DNA of 64,000 nt, taken from contig NZ_JAXRUV010000004.1 of assembly GCF_034497705.1 (NCBI RefSeq), positions 1 to 64,000 on the forward strand, given 5' to 3'. The notes under the pieces were generated by a model. That model was not told where the DNA came from, did not search any database, and saw only the letters and a program-made list of their open reading frames with translations. Made by a program: the position numbers and the translations under genes. Every line of letters starts with the position of its first letter. The first letter of the stretch is position 1. Positions 17,148-26,230 of this stretch are shown here, in pieces. The DNA is from Marinococcus luteus_A (GTDB lineage: Bacteria; Bacillota; Bacilli; Bacillales; Marinococcaceae).

Positions 17148-17537
17148 ATGAAAGTAATTAAGCTCGAAGATTTGATCGGTACTGAACGTGAAGTGGATGA
17201 CGGTAACTGGGTCAGCCGCCGTTTCATTATGAAAGACGATAATATGGGCTACTCGGTGAATGATACAATTATCCGTGCCGGCACTGAAACTCACATCTGG
17301 TACCAAAACCATCTCGAAACCGTCTACTGCATTGAAGGAGATGGAGAAATTGAAACATTAAGCGATAATAAAGTATATCAGCTCGAGCCAGGTGTATTGT
17401 ACGCGCTCGATAAAAACGATGAGCACATGCTTCGCGGAGGCAGCAAAGATATGCGCATGGTTTGTGTATTCAACCCACCGCTTAGCGGCCGTGAAGTTCA
17501 TGATGAAAACGGCGTATATCCGGCAGATCTTGACTAA
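17148..17537 (+). CDS. ectC: L-ectoine synthase
   Basis: Cupin enzyme that cyclises N-gamma-acetyl-diaminobutyrate to ectoine. 129 residues, normal length. MKVIKLEDLIGTEREV at the N-terminus and the cupin core HLETVYCIEGDGEIE then LDKNDEHMLRGG carry the metal-site residues. No ectoine hydroxylase (ectD) gene follows, so 5-hydroxyectoine formation is not supported here. It lies 106 bases after ectB, beyond a terminator-like hairpin. Confidence 0.96.
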   Translation: MKVIKLEDLIGTEREVDDGNWVSRRFIMKDDNMGYSVNDTIIRAGTETHIWYQNHLETVYCIEGDGEIETLSDNKVYQLEPGVLYALDKNDEHMLRGGSKDMRMVCVFNPPLSGREVHDENGVYPADLD

Positions 17538-17544
17538 TATCAAA

Positions 17545-17577
17545 AAATCCCCTGAAGCTTTTGGCCTCAGGGGATTT
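17545..17577. terminator. Terminator after ectC
   Basis: An 11-bp perfect stem (AAATCCCCTGA at 17545-17555, partner 17567-17577) lies between the convergent ectC and the small gene at 17583. The T-run is short. Confidence 0.75.
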
Positions 17578-17582
17578 GCTTA

Positions 17583-17822
17583 TTAATGCAGAAGATAATG
17601 ACGAAACGTAAGCGTCTGGGCGTCAACACCCAGTTTTTCAATGAAAAGTTTCACATCGTGCAGAGAATCTGCAGGATATTGGAACTTACATATCTCCGGG
17701 GATTGTTCCTCAATATCTTTTGTCGCAAAACAAAAGGTTGATTGATCTTTATCGTAGTAAACGATCAAATCTTCTTCGTGCATTGGATGCTTAAAATGTG
17801 CTTTATATAACCGGTAGGACAA
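17583..17822 (-). CDS. Small hypothetical protein
   Basis: 79 residues, start TTG at 17822 preceded by AAAGGGGG at eight bases. The sequence is acidic with alternating strands (DLIVYYDKDQSTFCFATKDIEE), suggesting a small alpha/beta protein. I do not recognise the family. It lies 24 bases downstream of corA in the same direction and may be cotranscribed. Confidence 0.6.
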   Translation of the reverse strand: MSYRLYKAHFKHPMHEEDLIVYYDKDQSTFCFATKDIEEQSPEICKFQYPADSLHDVKLFIEKLGVDAQTLTFRHYLLH

Positions 17823-17846
17823 TCCGAACGCCCCCTTTCTACTCTT

Positions 17847-18800
17847 CTATCTAAAAATCTTAAACCATCCATTTCGTTTAAACAAGCCCAGCAGCACTAC
17901 CGCTATTAAGAACATAACCCCAAGCGCTATGAAATATCCGTATCTATATTCAAGCTCCGGCATATACACGAAGTTCATACCATAAAGCCCTGCAATAAAT
18001 GTCAGCGGAATAAAGATTGTTGATACGATCGTGAGCGTCATCATAATCGCATTCATTCTGTTTGATGCCATCGTCTGAAAGTTGTCTCTCATGTCTGAGG
18101 TCATTGCCCGGTTGGATTCGATCATTTCGGTGACCTTTAGAAGATGATCATAAATATCCCGATAATATTCCCGCTGCTGGGTAATCAGGTGCAGACGCTC
18201 CACAAACAACACCCGGTATACCAGATCTCTCATAGGAACGATGGTTCGACGGAGCCTAAGCAGATCGGACCGTAAATCAAATACTTCTTCTATCAGCTTA
18301 CCATAGGTCAGCTCCGCGTTGCTTTCCTCGATCTCATTCAGCCGGTCTTCGATTTGATCCAGGACCGGAAAGTATTCATCCGTCATTTTATCAATAATGT
18401 GATAGCTGATATCATCCGGATTCAGCGCAGCTCCTTCAGCCCGCAGCTTTTTCCAGGAATGATTAACCGCCGAAGACGGAGCTTCATGATATGTAACGAC
18501 AAAATTGGGGCCAAGAAACATACAGATCTCCTCAGCCCCAAGCGTGTCCTTATCAAGTGCATGAAGGACGAAAAAGCTGTACCCATCATATGAATCATGC
18601 TTTGGACGCTGACGCTCCATGTAGCAGTCCTCAATGGCCAGTGGATGAAAATGAAACACCGAGTCCAGCGTGTTTGTTTCCTCAGTGGTGGGAGAGGAAT
18701 AATCAATCCAGTACCATTTCCATTCGTATTTTTTAAATTCATCCAATGTAATATTGTTTATTGTGTTTCCTTCTGCATCTATACCGGCACAGGAAATCAT
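17847..18800 (-). CDS. corA: CorA-type magnesium/cobalt transporter
   Basis: 317 residues. A large N-terminal cytoplasmic domain is followed by two C-terminal membrane helices. The pore motif YGMNF closes the first helix (FIAGLYGMNFVYMPE). The second helix ends in basic residues. Forms a homopentameric ion channel in characterised members. Strong SD GGGAGGGG before the ATG. Confidence 0.93.
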   Translation of the reverse strand: MISCAGIDAEGNTINNITLDEFKKYEWKWYWIDYSSPTTEETNTLDSVFHFHPLAIEDCYMERQRPKHDSYDGYSFFVLHALDKDTLGAEEICMFLGPNFVVTYHEAPSSAVNHSWKKLRAEGAALNPDDISYHIIDKMTDEYFPVLDQIEDRLNEIEESNAELTYGKLIEEVFDLRSDLLRLRRTIVPMRDLVYRVLFVERLHLITQQREYYRDIYDHLLKVTEMIESNRAMTSDMRDNFQTMASNRMNAIMMTLTIVSTIFIPLTFIAGLYGMNFVYMPELEYRYGYFIALGVMFLIAVVLLGLFKRNGWFKIFR

Positions 18801-18859
18801 TGCAGCCCCTCCCTTCCTTTGAACAGCAGTTGCCCGCTGTAGTTATTTTCCCACAAGAA

Positions 18860-18887
18860 AACGGGGCACCCGCTCCGGCGCCCCGTT
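18860..18887 (-). terminator. Terminator of ald
   Basis: Stem AACGGGGC (18860-18867) pairs with GCCCCGTT (18880-18887). On the minus strand the hairpin is followed by TTTTCTT. It lies seven bases after the ald stop. Confidence 0.75.
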
Positions 18888-18894
18888 CCACATT

Positions 18895-20016
18895 TTACAA
18901 CATCGGAAGTATTTCGTCTAACGATGCGTAAGGATAATTTAAATCCTCTGCCACTGCCTTATACGTTACTTTTCCCTGCGCTGTATTCAACCCTTTGCCA
19001 AGCGTCGGATTATTGGTAAGAGCTTTTGCCACGCCCTGATTTGCAATCTGAAGCGCATAGGGGATGGTCACGTTAGTTAAAGCAATTGTAGACGTTCTTG
19101 GAACCGCCCCCGGCATATTCGCCACAGCGTAGTGCACAACACCGTGTTTTTCATATGTCGGCTGGTCGTGCGTCGTTACCTGGTCGGCAGTTTCAATAAT
19201 GCCTCCCTGGTCGATCGCCACATCGATCAGCACAGAGCCCCGGTCCATACTTTTCACCATTTCTTCTGTCACAAGCTTCGGTGCTTTGGCTCCAGGAATC
19301 AGGACGGCCCCAATCACCAGATCCGACCGTTTTACTTCCTCCGCCAGGTTCAGGGGATTACTGCTCAGCGTCTGAATCTGGCCGCCAAAGTCTTCATCTA
19401 TCTGGCGGAGTCTCGCCGGGTTTAAATCGATAATTGTTACGTTGGCCCCGAGACCGTGGGCGATGCGTGCAGCGTTCGTGCCGACCACCCCTCCGCCGAT
19501 TACCGTTACATTGGCCTTTTTCACTCCGGGCACTCCCGAAAGCAGAACACCTTTGCCCCCGTTCACGCTTTCGAGAAACTGAGCTCCAACCTGGGCTGCC
19601 ATCCTTCCTGCTACTTCACTCATTGGTGTTAAGAGCGGCAGTGTATGGTTTTCCTCGACTGTTTCATAAGCTACTGCAGTGACTCCCTTTTCGGTTAATG
19701 CTTTCACCAGCTCAGGTTCAGCAGCAAGATGCAGATAAGTAAACAAAATCAGGTTTTCCCGGAAAAACTGATATTCTGAAGCCAGAGGTTCTTTGACTTT
19801 CAGTATCATCTCTGCCTGCTTCCAAACGTCTTCGGCCTCCGAAATAATTTTTGCCCCAGCTGATTCATATTCTTCATTCGAAAATCCGCTACCTTCTCCC
19901 GCATGGTTTTCAACATATATTTGATGGCCCGCTTGTGTTAAATGCACAACCCCCGCCGGCGTAATCGCTACTCGATTTTCATTGTTTTTAATCTCTTTGG
20001 GAATCCCTATAATCAA
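18895..20016 (-). CDS. ald: Alanine dehydrogenase
   Basis: NAD-dependent interconversion of L-alanine with pyruvate plus ammonium. 373 residues. N-terminal MIIGIPKEIKNNENRVA, catalytic Lys in LKVKEPL, His in FTYLHLAAE, NAD motif GGGVVGTNAARIAHGLGA and a conserved C-terminus. The start is TTG at 20016 with SD AGGAGG nine bases away. In Bacilli it supports growth and sporulation on alanine. The upstream gene encodes its activator AdeR, and an inverted repeat lies in front of its promoter. Confidence 0.95.
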   Translation of the reverse strand: MIIGIPKEIKNNENRVAITPAGVVHLTQAGHQIYVENHAGEGSGFSNEEYESAGAKIISEAEDVWKQAEMILKVKEPLASEYQFFRENLILFTYLHLAAEPELVKALTEKGVTAVAYETVEENHTLPLLTPMSEVAGRMAAQVGAQFLESVNGGKGVLLSGVPGVKKANVTVIGGGVVGTNAARIAHGLGANVTIIDLNPARLRQIDEDFGGQIQTLSSNPLNLAEEVKRSDLVIGAVLIPGAKAPKLVTEEMVKSMDRGSVLIDVAIDQGGIIETADQVTTHDQPTYEKHGVVHYAVANMPGAVPRTSTIALTNVTIPYALQIANQGVAKALTNNPTLGKGLNTAQGKVTYKAVAEDLNYPYASLDEILPML

Positions 20017-20066
20017 GATGCATCGCCTCCTCTAATACCTTTTCTGTTAGTATAGCGTGTTTCCGG

Positions 20067-20125
20067 ATTATAAGCATTGGCGGATTAAAATAATATTTTC
20101 ATTATCCATTTGTGATTTTTCACAA
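20067..20125 (-). promoter_or_regulatory. ald promoter region with inverted repeat (candidate AdeR site)
   Basis: TTGTGATTTTTCACAA (20110-20125) is a 6-4-6 perfect inverted repeat. Downstream on the minus strand a perfect -10 box TATAAT (complement of 20067-20072) has only a poor -35 at 17 bp, as expected for an activator-dependent promoter. The repeat overlaps the adeR stop codon at 20120-20122. Confidence 0.5.
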
Positions 20126-21361
20126 TAGGTTTGTGTGTTTTTCTTTCAACAATTCCAACTCCAGCAGCAGCGTCCATTTTTCATGGGCGCTGGAAAGACT
20201 TACACCTGCAATTGCCTGCATCCTTTTTAAACGGTAGGTCAGCGTATTGGGATGCACATGAAGTATCTTAGCGGCCGCGTTGACGTTGCAGTCTTCGCTC
20301 AGATAGATGTAAAGCGTGCTCAAAAGCTCCGTTTCATTTTCTGCATCGTAATCGGATAAGCTTTTTAGGGAAGGGTGGGTAAATGTTTCTTCCTCCCGCT
20401 TTTGTATAAGAACGGGAAAAAAGCGGTAATAGCCCGCTTCATGCAGGAAGTAATAATGGGAGGGAAGCTGGCGGACCTGTTTTTTTAAATCAAGCATGGT
20501 CAGTGCCTGCCTGTAACCGCCCGCCACTTCCATATACTGATGACAAATTTCAGACGCAGCAATAGCCGTCAAGGTGTCATCGTAGCGTTCGTGCCATAAC
20601 TCATGCATTTGATGTAAAAATGCGGAAATAGTTGCTTCTATATTTCTGCTTTCAAGTCCATACAGCATAAGAATAGCCCGGTGCTGGTCATATGTTTTGA
20701 GCATCACCTTCACCCGCTGCGAAATCGTCAGCAGATAGGTGAGCCGCTCCCAGGCATTGTGTTCAAGCTGTTCTGAAAACTCCATGATTACAATAGAATA
20801 CTGCTGTGGCCGCCCCGGAAAAAAACGAAGCATCTGACGCTCTACTGCCTGCTCATCCGTCTCATCCCCAGTCAACAGACGCCAAAAATACTCCTGATGG
20901 TCCTGTTGTGCCGGATTTCTCGGATGAAACTGCCGCCGGAAACGCTCACCGCAAACAACAGCTGCCGAGTGAAGATCCTGCTTTGCCTCTTCTGAAAGAG
21001 GCGTTTCGCCCTCCACCACCCAGATGTAGCCTATTACCGTCTGCTTTTCCTTGACGGCTACGGCCATCCTGGTTCCGAGTCCTATTTCATCAATAGCGGA
21101 AATAGAGACCGGCTCGCTCTGCTGATGAAGGCTTGGTATCACTCCTTCATTCCATAAACGGTGAATCACCTCTTCCGGCACGCGCCTCCCCATGATAGTC
21201 GCCGTACGTGCTCCGTCAGTGACCTGTGGATGGCCGCTGTAAGCGAGCAGACGGTGCGTCGAATCCTCAATGGTAACCGGGCCCCCAAGTGCTTCACTGA
21301 TAAAGTCGGCAAATTCATTTAATGAATCGGCAGTATGCTGCCAAAGCTGCTTTTCAAACAT
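20120..21361 (-). CDS. adeR: PucR-family transcriptional activator AdeR
   Basis: 413 residues. The N-terminal part (about 20-150) is GAF/PucR-like with MAVAVKEKQTVIGYIWV. The C-terminal helix-turn-helix of the PucR/CdaR type is at about 355-395 (YLSEDCNVNAAAKILHVHPNTLTYRLKRM). Being directly upstream of ald, it corresponds to AdeR, the alanine-responsive activator of ald. The assignment rests on family plus neighbour. Confidence 0.85.
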   Translation of the reverse strand: MFEKQLWQHTADSLNEFADFISEALGGPVTIEDSTHRLLAYSGHPQVTDGARTATIMGRRVPEEVIHRLWNEGVIPSLHQQSEPVSISAIDEIGLGTRMAVAVKEKQTVIGYIWVVEGETPLSEEAKQDLHSAAVVCGERFRRQFHPRNPAQQDHQEYFWRLLTGDETDEQAVERQMLRFFPGRPQQYSIVIMEFSEQLEHNAWERLTYLLTISQRVKVMLKTYDQHRAILMLYGLESRNIEATISAFLHQMHELWHERYDDTLTAIAASEICHQYMEVAGGYRQALTMLDLKKQVRQLPSHYYFLHEAGYYRFFPVLIQKREEETFTHPSLKSLSDYDAENETELLSTLYIYLSEDCNVNAAAKILHVHPNTLTYRLKRMQAIAGVSLSSAHEKWTLLLELELLKEKHTNLL

Positions 21362-21385
21362 AGGTATGTGCTCTCCTTTCCAGGT

Positions 21386-21472
21386 TTATAAAAAAAGGTA
21401 GAGCAGCAGATTAGCCAGAATGGTAAGAATAATAGAGACAATCAGGCTGATACCGAGCCAGTATAAACACAT
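21386..21472 (-). CDS. Possible 28-residue single-pass membrane peptide
   Basis: An ATG at 21472 with GGTGA six bases upstream opens 28 codons ending TAA at 21386-21388. The product begins MCLYWLGISLIVSIILTI and is hydrophobic throughout with no charged residue. It fills the gap between rlmCD and adeR, on the same strand. No family recognised. The short length makes chance a real alternative. Confidence 0.4.
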   Translation of the reverse strand: MCLYWLGISLIVSIILTILANLLLYLFL

Positions 21473-21491
21473 TGCTGTTCACCACGCATAT

Positions 21492-22901
21492 TTATTTTTT
21501 TCCTTTTTTCTCTGGTTTATACACAAAAGGAACTACGGCTTCCACCTGAGATGTCTGCGGGAACATATCCACCGGCTGGGCATATTCTGGATGGTACCCT
21601 GCTTTTTTCAGATACGCGGCATCCTTGGCCAGGGTGGATGGGTTACAGGATACGTACACAAAGCGTTTAGGCTTCACTTTTCCAATCGTATTCAGCAGTG
21701 CCTCCCCGCAGCCTGTGCGCGGCGGATCCGCTACTACTACATCAGGGCTCCAGTTTTCCCGCTGCCACTGAAGCATCATTTCTTCGGCTTTGCCGTGGTA
21801 AAACCTGGCGTGGGAAGCTCCTGCCTGTTTAGCATTTTTGTTAGCGTCCTGAATGCTCGCTTTAATCATATCCATGCCGCGTACTTCCTTAGCATCCGAG
21901 GACATCCAAAGACCAATTGTGCCGCTGCCGCAGTAGGCATCGACCACTTTTTCACGGCCTGTGAGCTTTGCCGCTTGCTTCGCTTCGTCATAAAGCGTGG
22001 AGGCCTGCTCCGAGTTCAGCTGGAAAAATGCTTCCGGGGATAAATGAAATGAAAAGTCCTGCATGTTGTACTTAATTGTATCTTTACCCCACAGTCGCGT
22101 GGTCGTCCCGCCAAAAACAGTCGGGCTGCTTTCATGCTGCACATGATGGTGAATTGATTTTATTTCAGCGAACGAAGAACGGAGGAAATCCACCAGCTCT
22201 TCCTGCTCCGGCAGATCCACCGAAGATGTTACAAGCGTTACCTGAACCTCGCTTTTTTGTTCATTTGCCCGCACGACGATGGTTTTAACCCCTTTTTGTT
22301 TACTCGTGTGTACAGGCACCTCTTCATCCTTCATAAATACGGTAATTGCTTTTGTAATCTTATTTAGAATCGACTTCTCCACCATACAGCCGACGTTGGT
22401 GAGGTCTACGAGCTGATTGGAATCACTCGAATACAGACCGGCTTCCACTCGCCCTTTCTTTCCCTCTCCTGTCTGCCACTGGCTTTTATTTCTATACCGC
22501 CATGGATTTTCCATGCCGATCGTTTCACGAATCTCCGGTACGACAGGAGCGTAACGTTCAAATGACTGCAGCACCAGGTCCTGCTTCATCCACAGCTGTT
22601 CGTCGTATTCGGCATGCTGCAGCTGGCATCCGCCACAGATTTTATATACCGGACAGGGAGCTTTCTGCCGGCTCGGCGAAGCTTCGCGGATATACTTAAT
22701 GCTTGCAATCGCACGGTTCCGTTTTACTTCCTCGACCTGACCGACAATCACTTCCCCCGGGAGTGCCCCTTCTACGAAAACAGCCTGGCGTTTAAAATAT
22801 CCAATTCCTTCACCGTTAATACCTATACGTTTAATGGTCAGCGGAAACTCCTGACCCTCCTGCAGCGGCTGGCGCTGCTCAAATTTTTCATTTTTCGGCA
22901 C
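21492..22901 (-). CDS. rlmCD: 23S rRNA (uracil-5-)-methyltransferase, RlmCD/TrmA family
   Basis: SAM-dependent enzyme forming m5U in 23S rRNA. 469 residues. N-terminal TRAM domain (about 15-70), iron-sulfur cysteines in CPVYKICGGCQLQH, SAM-binding VVDAYCGSGTIGLW, ADPPRTGCG, and catalytic Cys in VYVSCNPSTLAKD. In B. subtilis one such enzyme (YefA/RlmCD) modifies both U747 and U1939. Site specificity here is by homology. Its start overlaps the alkA 3' end by 14 bases. Confidence 0.92.
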   Translation of the reverse strand: MPKNEKFEQRQPLQEGQEFPLTIKRIGINGEGIGYFKRQAVFVEGALPGEVIVGQVEEVKRNRAIASIKYIREASPSRQKAPCPVYKICGGCQLQHAEYDEQLWMKQDLVLQSFERYAPVVPEIRETIGMENPWRYRNKSQWQTGEGKKGRVEAGLYSSDSNQLVDLTNVGCMVEKSILNKITKAITVFMKDEEVPVHTSKQKGVKTIVVRANEQKSEVQVTLVTSSVDLPEQEELVDFLRSSFAEIKSIHHHVQHESSPTVFGGTTTRLWGKDTIKYNMQDFSFHLSPEAFFQLNSEQASTLYDEAKQAAKLTGREKVVDAYCGSGTIGLWMSSDAKEVRGMDMIKASIQDANKNAKQAGASHARFYHGKAEEMMLQWQRENWSPDVVVADPPRTGCGEALLNTIGKVKPKRFVYVSCNPSTLAKDAAYLKKAGYHPEYAQPVDMFPQTSQVEAVVPFVYKPEKKGKK

Positions 22902-23787
22902 GTGTATCTTCTCCTTTATCTAGTATTTCCACATGAAGCCATAAATAAATACTTGCATAGCTGTTGTACGGGCTCCACCGGCCGGACCATTCTGTTATGT
23001 CTGCTTTAGATGGTTTCGCTTCAAGTCCCAGCAGCTTCTTCAATCCATTTTGTATGCCAATATCAGCAGCAGGCATCAGGTTTTCTCTTCCGAGTCCAAA
23101 CAATAAAAAGCATTCTGCCGTCCAGGGCCCTACCCCCCGGTGCTTCGTAAGCTCCTGTATAACCTCCTCATCAGGTTTTTTCTGAAGAGCATCGATATCA
23201 AGCGTGCCATGCGTAATGCTTTTTGAAATATCCACTACGTATTCCGCTTTCCGGCGGCTGAACTGCAGCTTTCGAAGCTCATCAGGATGAAGGGCTGCCA
23301 CAGTCGCAGGTCCGGGGTAAAACCATACACCGTCTTTATAAGTGCCGTATGTCTGAACAAATCTTGTTGAAAGAGTATAGGCAAAGGTCATGTTCAACTG
23401 CTGATGAATAATTGTTTTTATAAGACAGCCGTACAGGTCAAAGTCACAGGTAAGCGGCGCACCGTAAAACCGATGGAACAGCGGCTCTAATTCCGTTTCC
23501 TGAAAATGCCCGGCTGCCTGCTCGAGTGGCTGATAAAAACGAAAAATGCGTTCTATTTTGTCCAGAGCTTCCTGTTCTCTCTTCTCCGGAGCCTCTATAT
23601 ATACATAATTCTCCGGTTGATGTTCAACAAACGCAACAGTTACTGTATCAAGCTGGCCTTCAGCCGGCAGAGGCAGCTTCACCTGTCTTTTATCGATATC
23701 TACATTATACAGCGGATCGAGTGCCATCCGTTTCAGCATCAGCTGAACATCATATACGGACGGGATCTGCCGTGTTATCTGCTGCAC
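22888..23787 (-). CDS. alkA: DNA-3-methyladenine glycosylase II (AlkA-like)
   Basis: Excises alkylated bases. 299 residues with the HhH-GPD core: TKHRGVGPWTAECFLLFGLG supplies the hairpin and PAADIGIQNG the catalytic aspartate. The N-terminal beta domain (about 1-95) is AlkA-like. Likely start GTG at 23787 after AAAGGACG. First gene of an overlapping pair with rlmCD. Confidence 0.9.
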   Translation of the reverse strand: MQQITRQIPSVYDVQLMLKRMALDPLYNVDIDKRQVKLPLPAEGQLDTVTVAFVEHQPENYVYIEAPEKREQEALDKIERIFRFYQPLEQAAGHFQETELEPLFHRFYGAPLTCDFDLYGCLIKTIIHQQLNMTFAYTLSTRFVQTYGTYKDGVWFYPGPATVAALHPDELRKLQFSRRKAEYVVDISKSITHGTLDIDALQKKPDEEVIQELTKHRGVGPWTAECFLLFGLGRENLMPAADIGIQNGLKKLLGLEAKPSKADITEWSGRWSPYNSYASIYLWLHVEILDKGEDTRAEK

Positions 23788-24052
23788 AGTAATTACGTCC
23801 TTTCATGAAGCTTTGTTATTTTATCACGTTTACCCCTGTTCACGCGACCTGCTCCCAGGTGTACTCAGAATTCTGCAATTTTTTCTTTTTTTAGTATAAA
23901 AGCATTAATTTTCAATAAATTGTTAATTATTTTTTCCGTTCTATTTTCCTATTCTCGATGAAATGGCTTTCTTCCTTTGTTTTCATTCATTACAATAATC
24001 TTTGTGTAGCTGTGATACTTTTGTCATTTTTAAACGAATTAGGAGGTAAATT

Positions 24053-25585
24053 ATGAGCTCTTCTGCACAAAAATCGACCATGCTGCAGCGGGCGCTGAAT
24101 TGGATTGAACGAGTTGGGAATAAGCTTCCCCATCCGGTCACTCTGTTCGCCATTCTCGCCGCGCTCGTACTGGTGTTATCTGCCGTCCTTTCTGCTGCCG
24201 GCCTGCAGGTGGAATCTCCGGGAGAAGAAGGAGAAACGGTTCAGGTAACCAATCTGCTTTCATCTAGTGGAATTGAGTACATATTCACCAGTATGGTGGA
24301 CAATTTTATTAACTTTGCCCCGCTCGGAGTGGTGCTTGCTACTATGATCGGTATCGGCATTGCGGAGCGCACCGGACTTATAAGCGTACTGCTTCGCGGT
24401 TTTATTTTATCCATTCCAAAATCTTTAATTACCTTTGGTCTTGTTTTTGCCGGCATTATGTCAAGTGTCGCCTCCGACGCCGGATACGTGGTCCTTCCAC
24501 CGCTCGGCGCTATTCTGTTTGCTGCACTCGGGAGGCACCCGCTCGCAGGACTTGCTGCTGCCTTCGCCGGGGTTTCAGCGGGCTTCAGTGCCAACCTTCT
24601 GCTTTCAGGTACCGATGTTCTGCTTGGTGAATTAACGATTGAGGCGGCATCCACCATCGATCCTGCCTACGCCGAACAGATGAACCTGGCGATGAATTAC
24701 TACTTCATTTTTGTGTCCACCTTTTTCTTAGCTGTCATCGGTACACTCGTGAGTCAGTTCATCGTCGAGCCACGGCTTGGGGAATACAAGGGCGAGTACC
24801 GGGAGAGCCTCACCTCATTAACAGGAACGGAAAAGAAAGGGATCTTCTGGTCAATGGGGGCAGCGCTTCTAACCATTATTCTGCTTGCGCTGCTCATTGT
24901 ACCACCTAATGCTCCTCTCCGCGGTGAAGGAGGGGCCGTCGTTCAGTCGCCGTTTATGGACTCCCTTGTTGTCGTAATTATTATAGCCTTTTTCGTTCCA
25001 GGGCTTGTATACGGTATTGTGACAAAAAGTATTAGAAACGATACGGACGTCGCTAATCAGCTTTCTGATACGATGGCGAGCATGGGCATGTTCATTCTGC
25101 TCGCATTTACAGCCGGACAGTTTGTTGCCTATTTTGAAGAAACCAATCTGGGTACCTTCATGGCTGTATACGGTGCGGACTTTTTACAGTCTGTCAATCT
25201 TACCGGCATTCCTCTAATTTTAGTATTTATATTTATTGTCGGGGTTATCAACCTGTTTATCGGAAGTGCCTCTGCCAAATGGGCCATACTCGCCCCTGTG
25301 TTCGTTCCGATTATGATGCAGCTTGGCTATTCGCCGGAACTGACGCAGATGGCATACCGTGTGGCAGATTCATCCACCAACATTATTACGCCGCTTATGA
25401 CTTATTTTGCGATTATTATCGCGTTTGCCCAACAGTATGACAAAAACATACGCATTGGTTCCCTAATAGCAGTTATGCTTCCTTATTCTGTCGCATTTCT
25501 CCTGTTCTGGTCCCTGCTGCTTGTCGTATGGATGCTCACCGGCCTTCCCCTCGGTCCAAACGGTCCGATTGAATACAACGGCTAA
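24053..25585 (+). CDS. AbgT family transporter
   Basis: 510 residues with about eleven to thirteen hydrophobic helices. The family motifs NKLPHPVTLFAILAA, MIGIGIAERTGL, VVLPPLGAILF and SGTDVL are present, as is the C-terminal SAKWAILAPVFVPIMMQLGY. Members import p-aminobenzoyl-glutamate or export sulfonamides. The precise substrate is open. AGGAGGT precedes the ATG at 24053. A weak -35/-10 pair (TTACAA and GATACT, 18 bp apart) lies about 60 bases upstream. Confidence 0.9.
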   Translation: MSSSAQKSTMLQRALNWIERVGNKLPHPVTLFAILAALVLVLSAVLSAAGLQVESPGEEGETVQVTNLLSSSGIEYIFTSMVDNFINFAPLGVVLATMIGIGIAERTGLISVLLRGFILSIPKSLITFGLVFAGIMSSVASDAGYVVLPPLGAILFAALGRHPLAGLAAAFAGVSAGFSANLLLSGTDVLLGELTIEAASTIDPAYAEQMNLAMNYYFIFVSTFFLAVIGTLVSQFIVEPRLGEYKGEYRESLTSLTGTEKKGIFWSMGAALLTIILLALLIVPPNAPLRGEGGAVVQSPFMDSLVVVIIIAFFVPGLVYGIVTKSIRNDTDVANQLSDTMASMGMFILLAFTAGQFVAYFEETNLGTFMAVYGADFLQSVNLTGIPLILVFIFIVGVINLFIGSASAKWAILAPVFVPIMMQLGYSPELTQMAYRVADSSTNIITPLMTYFAIIIAFAQQYDKNIRIGSLIAVMLPYSVAFLLFWSLLLVVWMLTGLPLGPNGPIEYNG

Positions 25586-25591
25586 ACGTTT

Positions 25592-25619
25592 AAAAGCAGG
25601 AGCTCCGGCTCCTGCTTTT
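25592..25619. terminator. Bidirectional terminator after abgT-like gene
   Basis: A 12-bp perfect stem AAAAGCAGGAGC (25592-25603) pairs with 25608-25619 around a TCCG loop. T/A-rich on both sides, between convergent genes. Confidence 0.85.
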
Positions 25620-25624
25620 TCATG

Positions 25625-26230
25625 TTACTCTAAATGTGTAATCCTGTTGATGTATTGAATGGAAGCACGTTCTTTTCGAAAGTGAATCCGGGATACTCCT
25701 GTGTTGTCGATACGCATAGAACGCTGGAGCGATACCCAGTTGTCTTTGGCCAGTAAATACATAAAAAAGATCGTAATAAATCCTCCGTGCGAAACGACAG
25801 CAATCTGATCTTTATCCTTCCATTCCGCGGTCAGCTTATAATACAGCCACGCACACCGCTCGGTTAGATCGTTTTTTGTTTCTGCCCCTTCCACTTCAGC
25901 GGTTAAAAGGTCCCTTCCGATAAGATCCGGAAATTCATTTTGAATCACGTCTCTCGCTTTACCTTCAAGCACGCCCAAATGTACTTCGCGAAGCCGCTCG
26001 TCCGTAGATACCTCCACCTGCTGAAATTCTGCCAGTGCCTCTGCGGTGGCAGAAGCCCGCATTAAATCACTTGCAATTACAGCGTCAAACTGAATACTGC
26101 GAAAGTAACTGCCAAGCGCTTCTGCCTGCGTCAGTCCATGCGGGGTTAATGGATAATCCATCGATCCCTGCAGCACCTGGGCATAGTTTCCTTCTGACTC
26201 CCCGTGTCGGATAAAATAAACGTCAGGCAT
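25625..26230 (-). CDS. Histidine phosphatase family protein
   Basis: 201 residues of the phosphoglycerate-mutase-like superfamily. Catalytic RHGESEGN is at the N-terminus (His about 8), the proton donor region is LREVHLGVLEGK, and the second histidine is in VVSHGGF. It is a broad phosphatase (PhoE/GpmB type) rather than a glycolytic mutase. Its ATG shares one base with the stop of the SE1561-like gene (TAATG). Confidence 0.88.
   Translation of the reverse strand: MPDVYFIRHGESEGNYAQVLQGSMDYPLTPHGLTQAEALGSYFRSIQFDAVIASDLMRASATAEALAEFQQVEVSTDERLREVHLGVLEGKARDVIQNEFPDLIGRDLLTAEVEGAETKNDLTERCAWLYYKLTAEWKDKDQIAVVSHGGFITIFFMYLLAKDNWVSLQRSMRIDNTGVSRIHFRKERASIQYINRITHLE

Noticed and set aside
16601..17227. 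208-codon minus-strand open frame over ectB-ectC
   Set aside because: Antisense to two confident ectoine genes and spans their terminator; no recognisable domain.
21420..22043. 207-codon plus-strand open frame
   Set aside because: Antisense to rlmCD; low-complexity Cys/Phe/Arg-rich translation without motifs.
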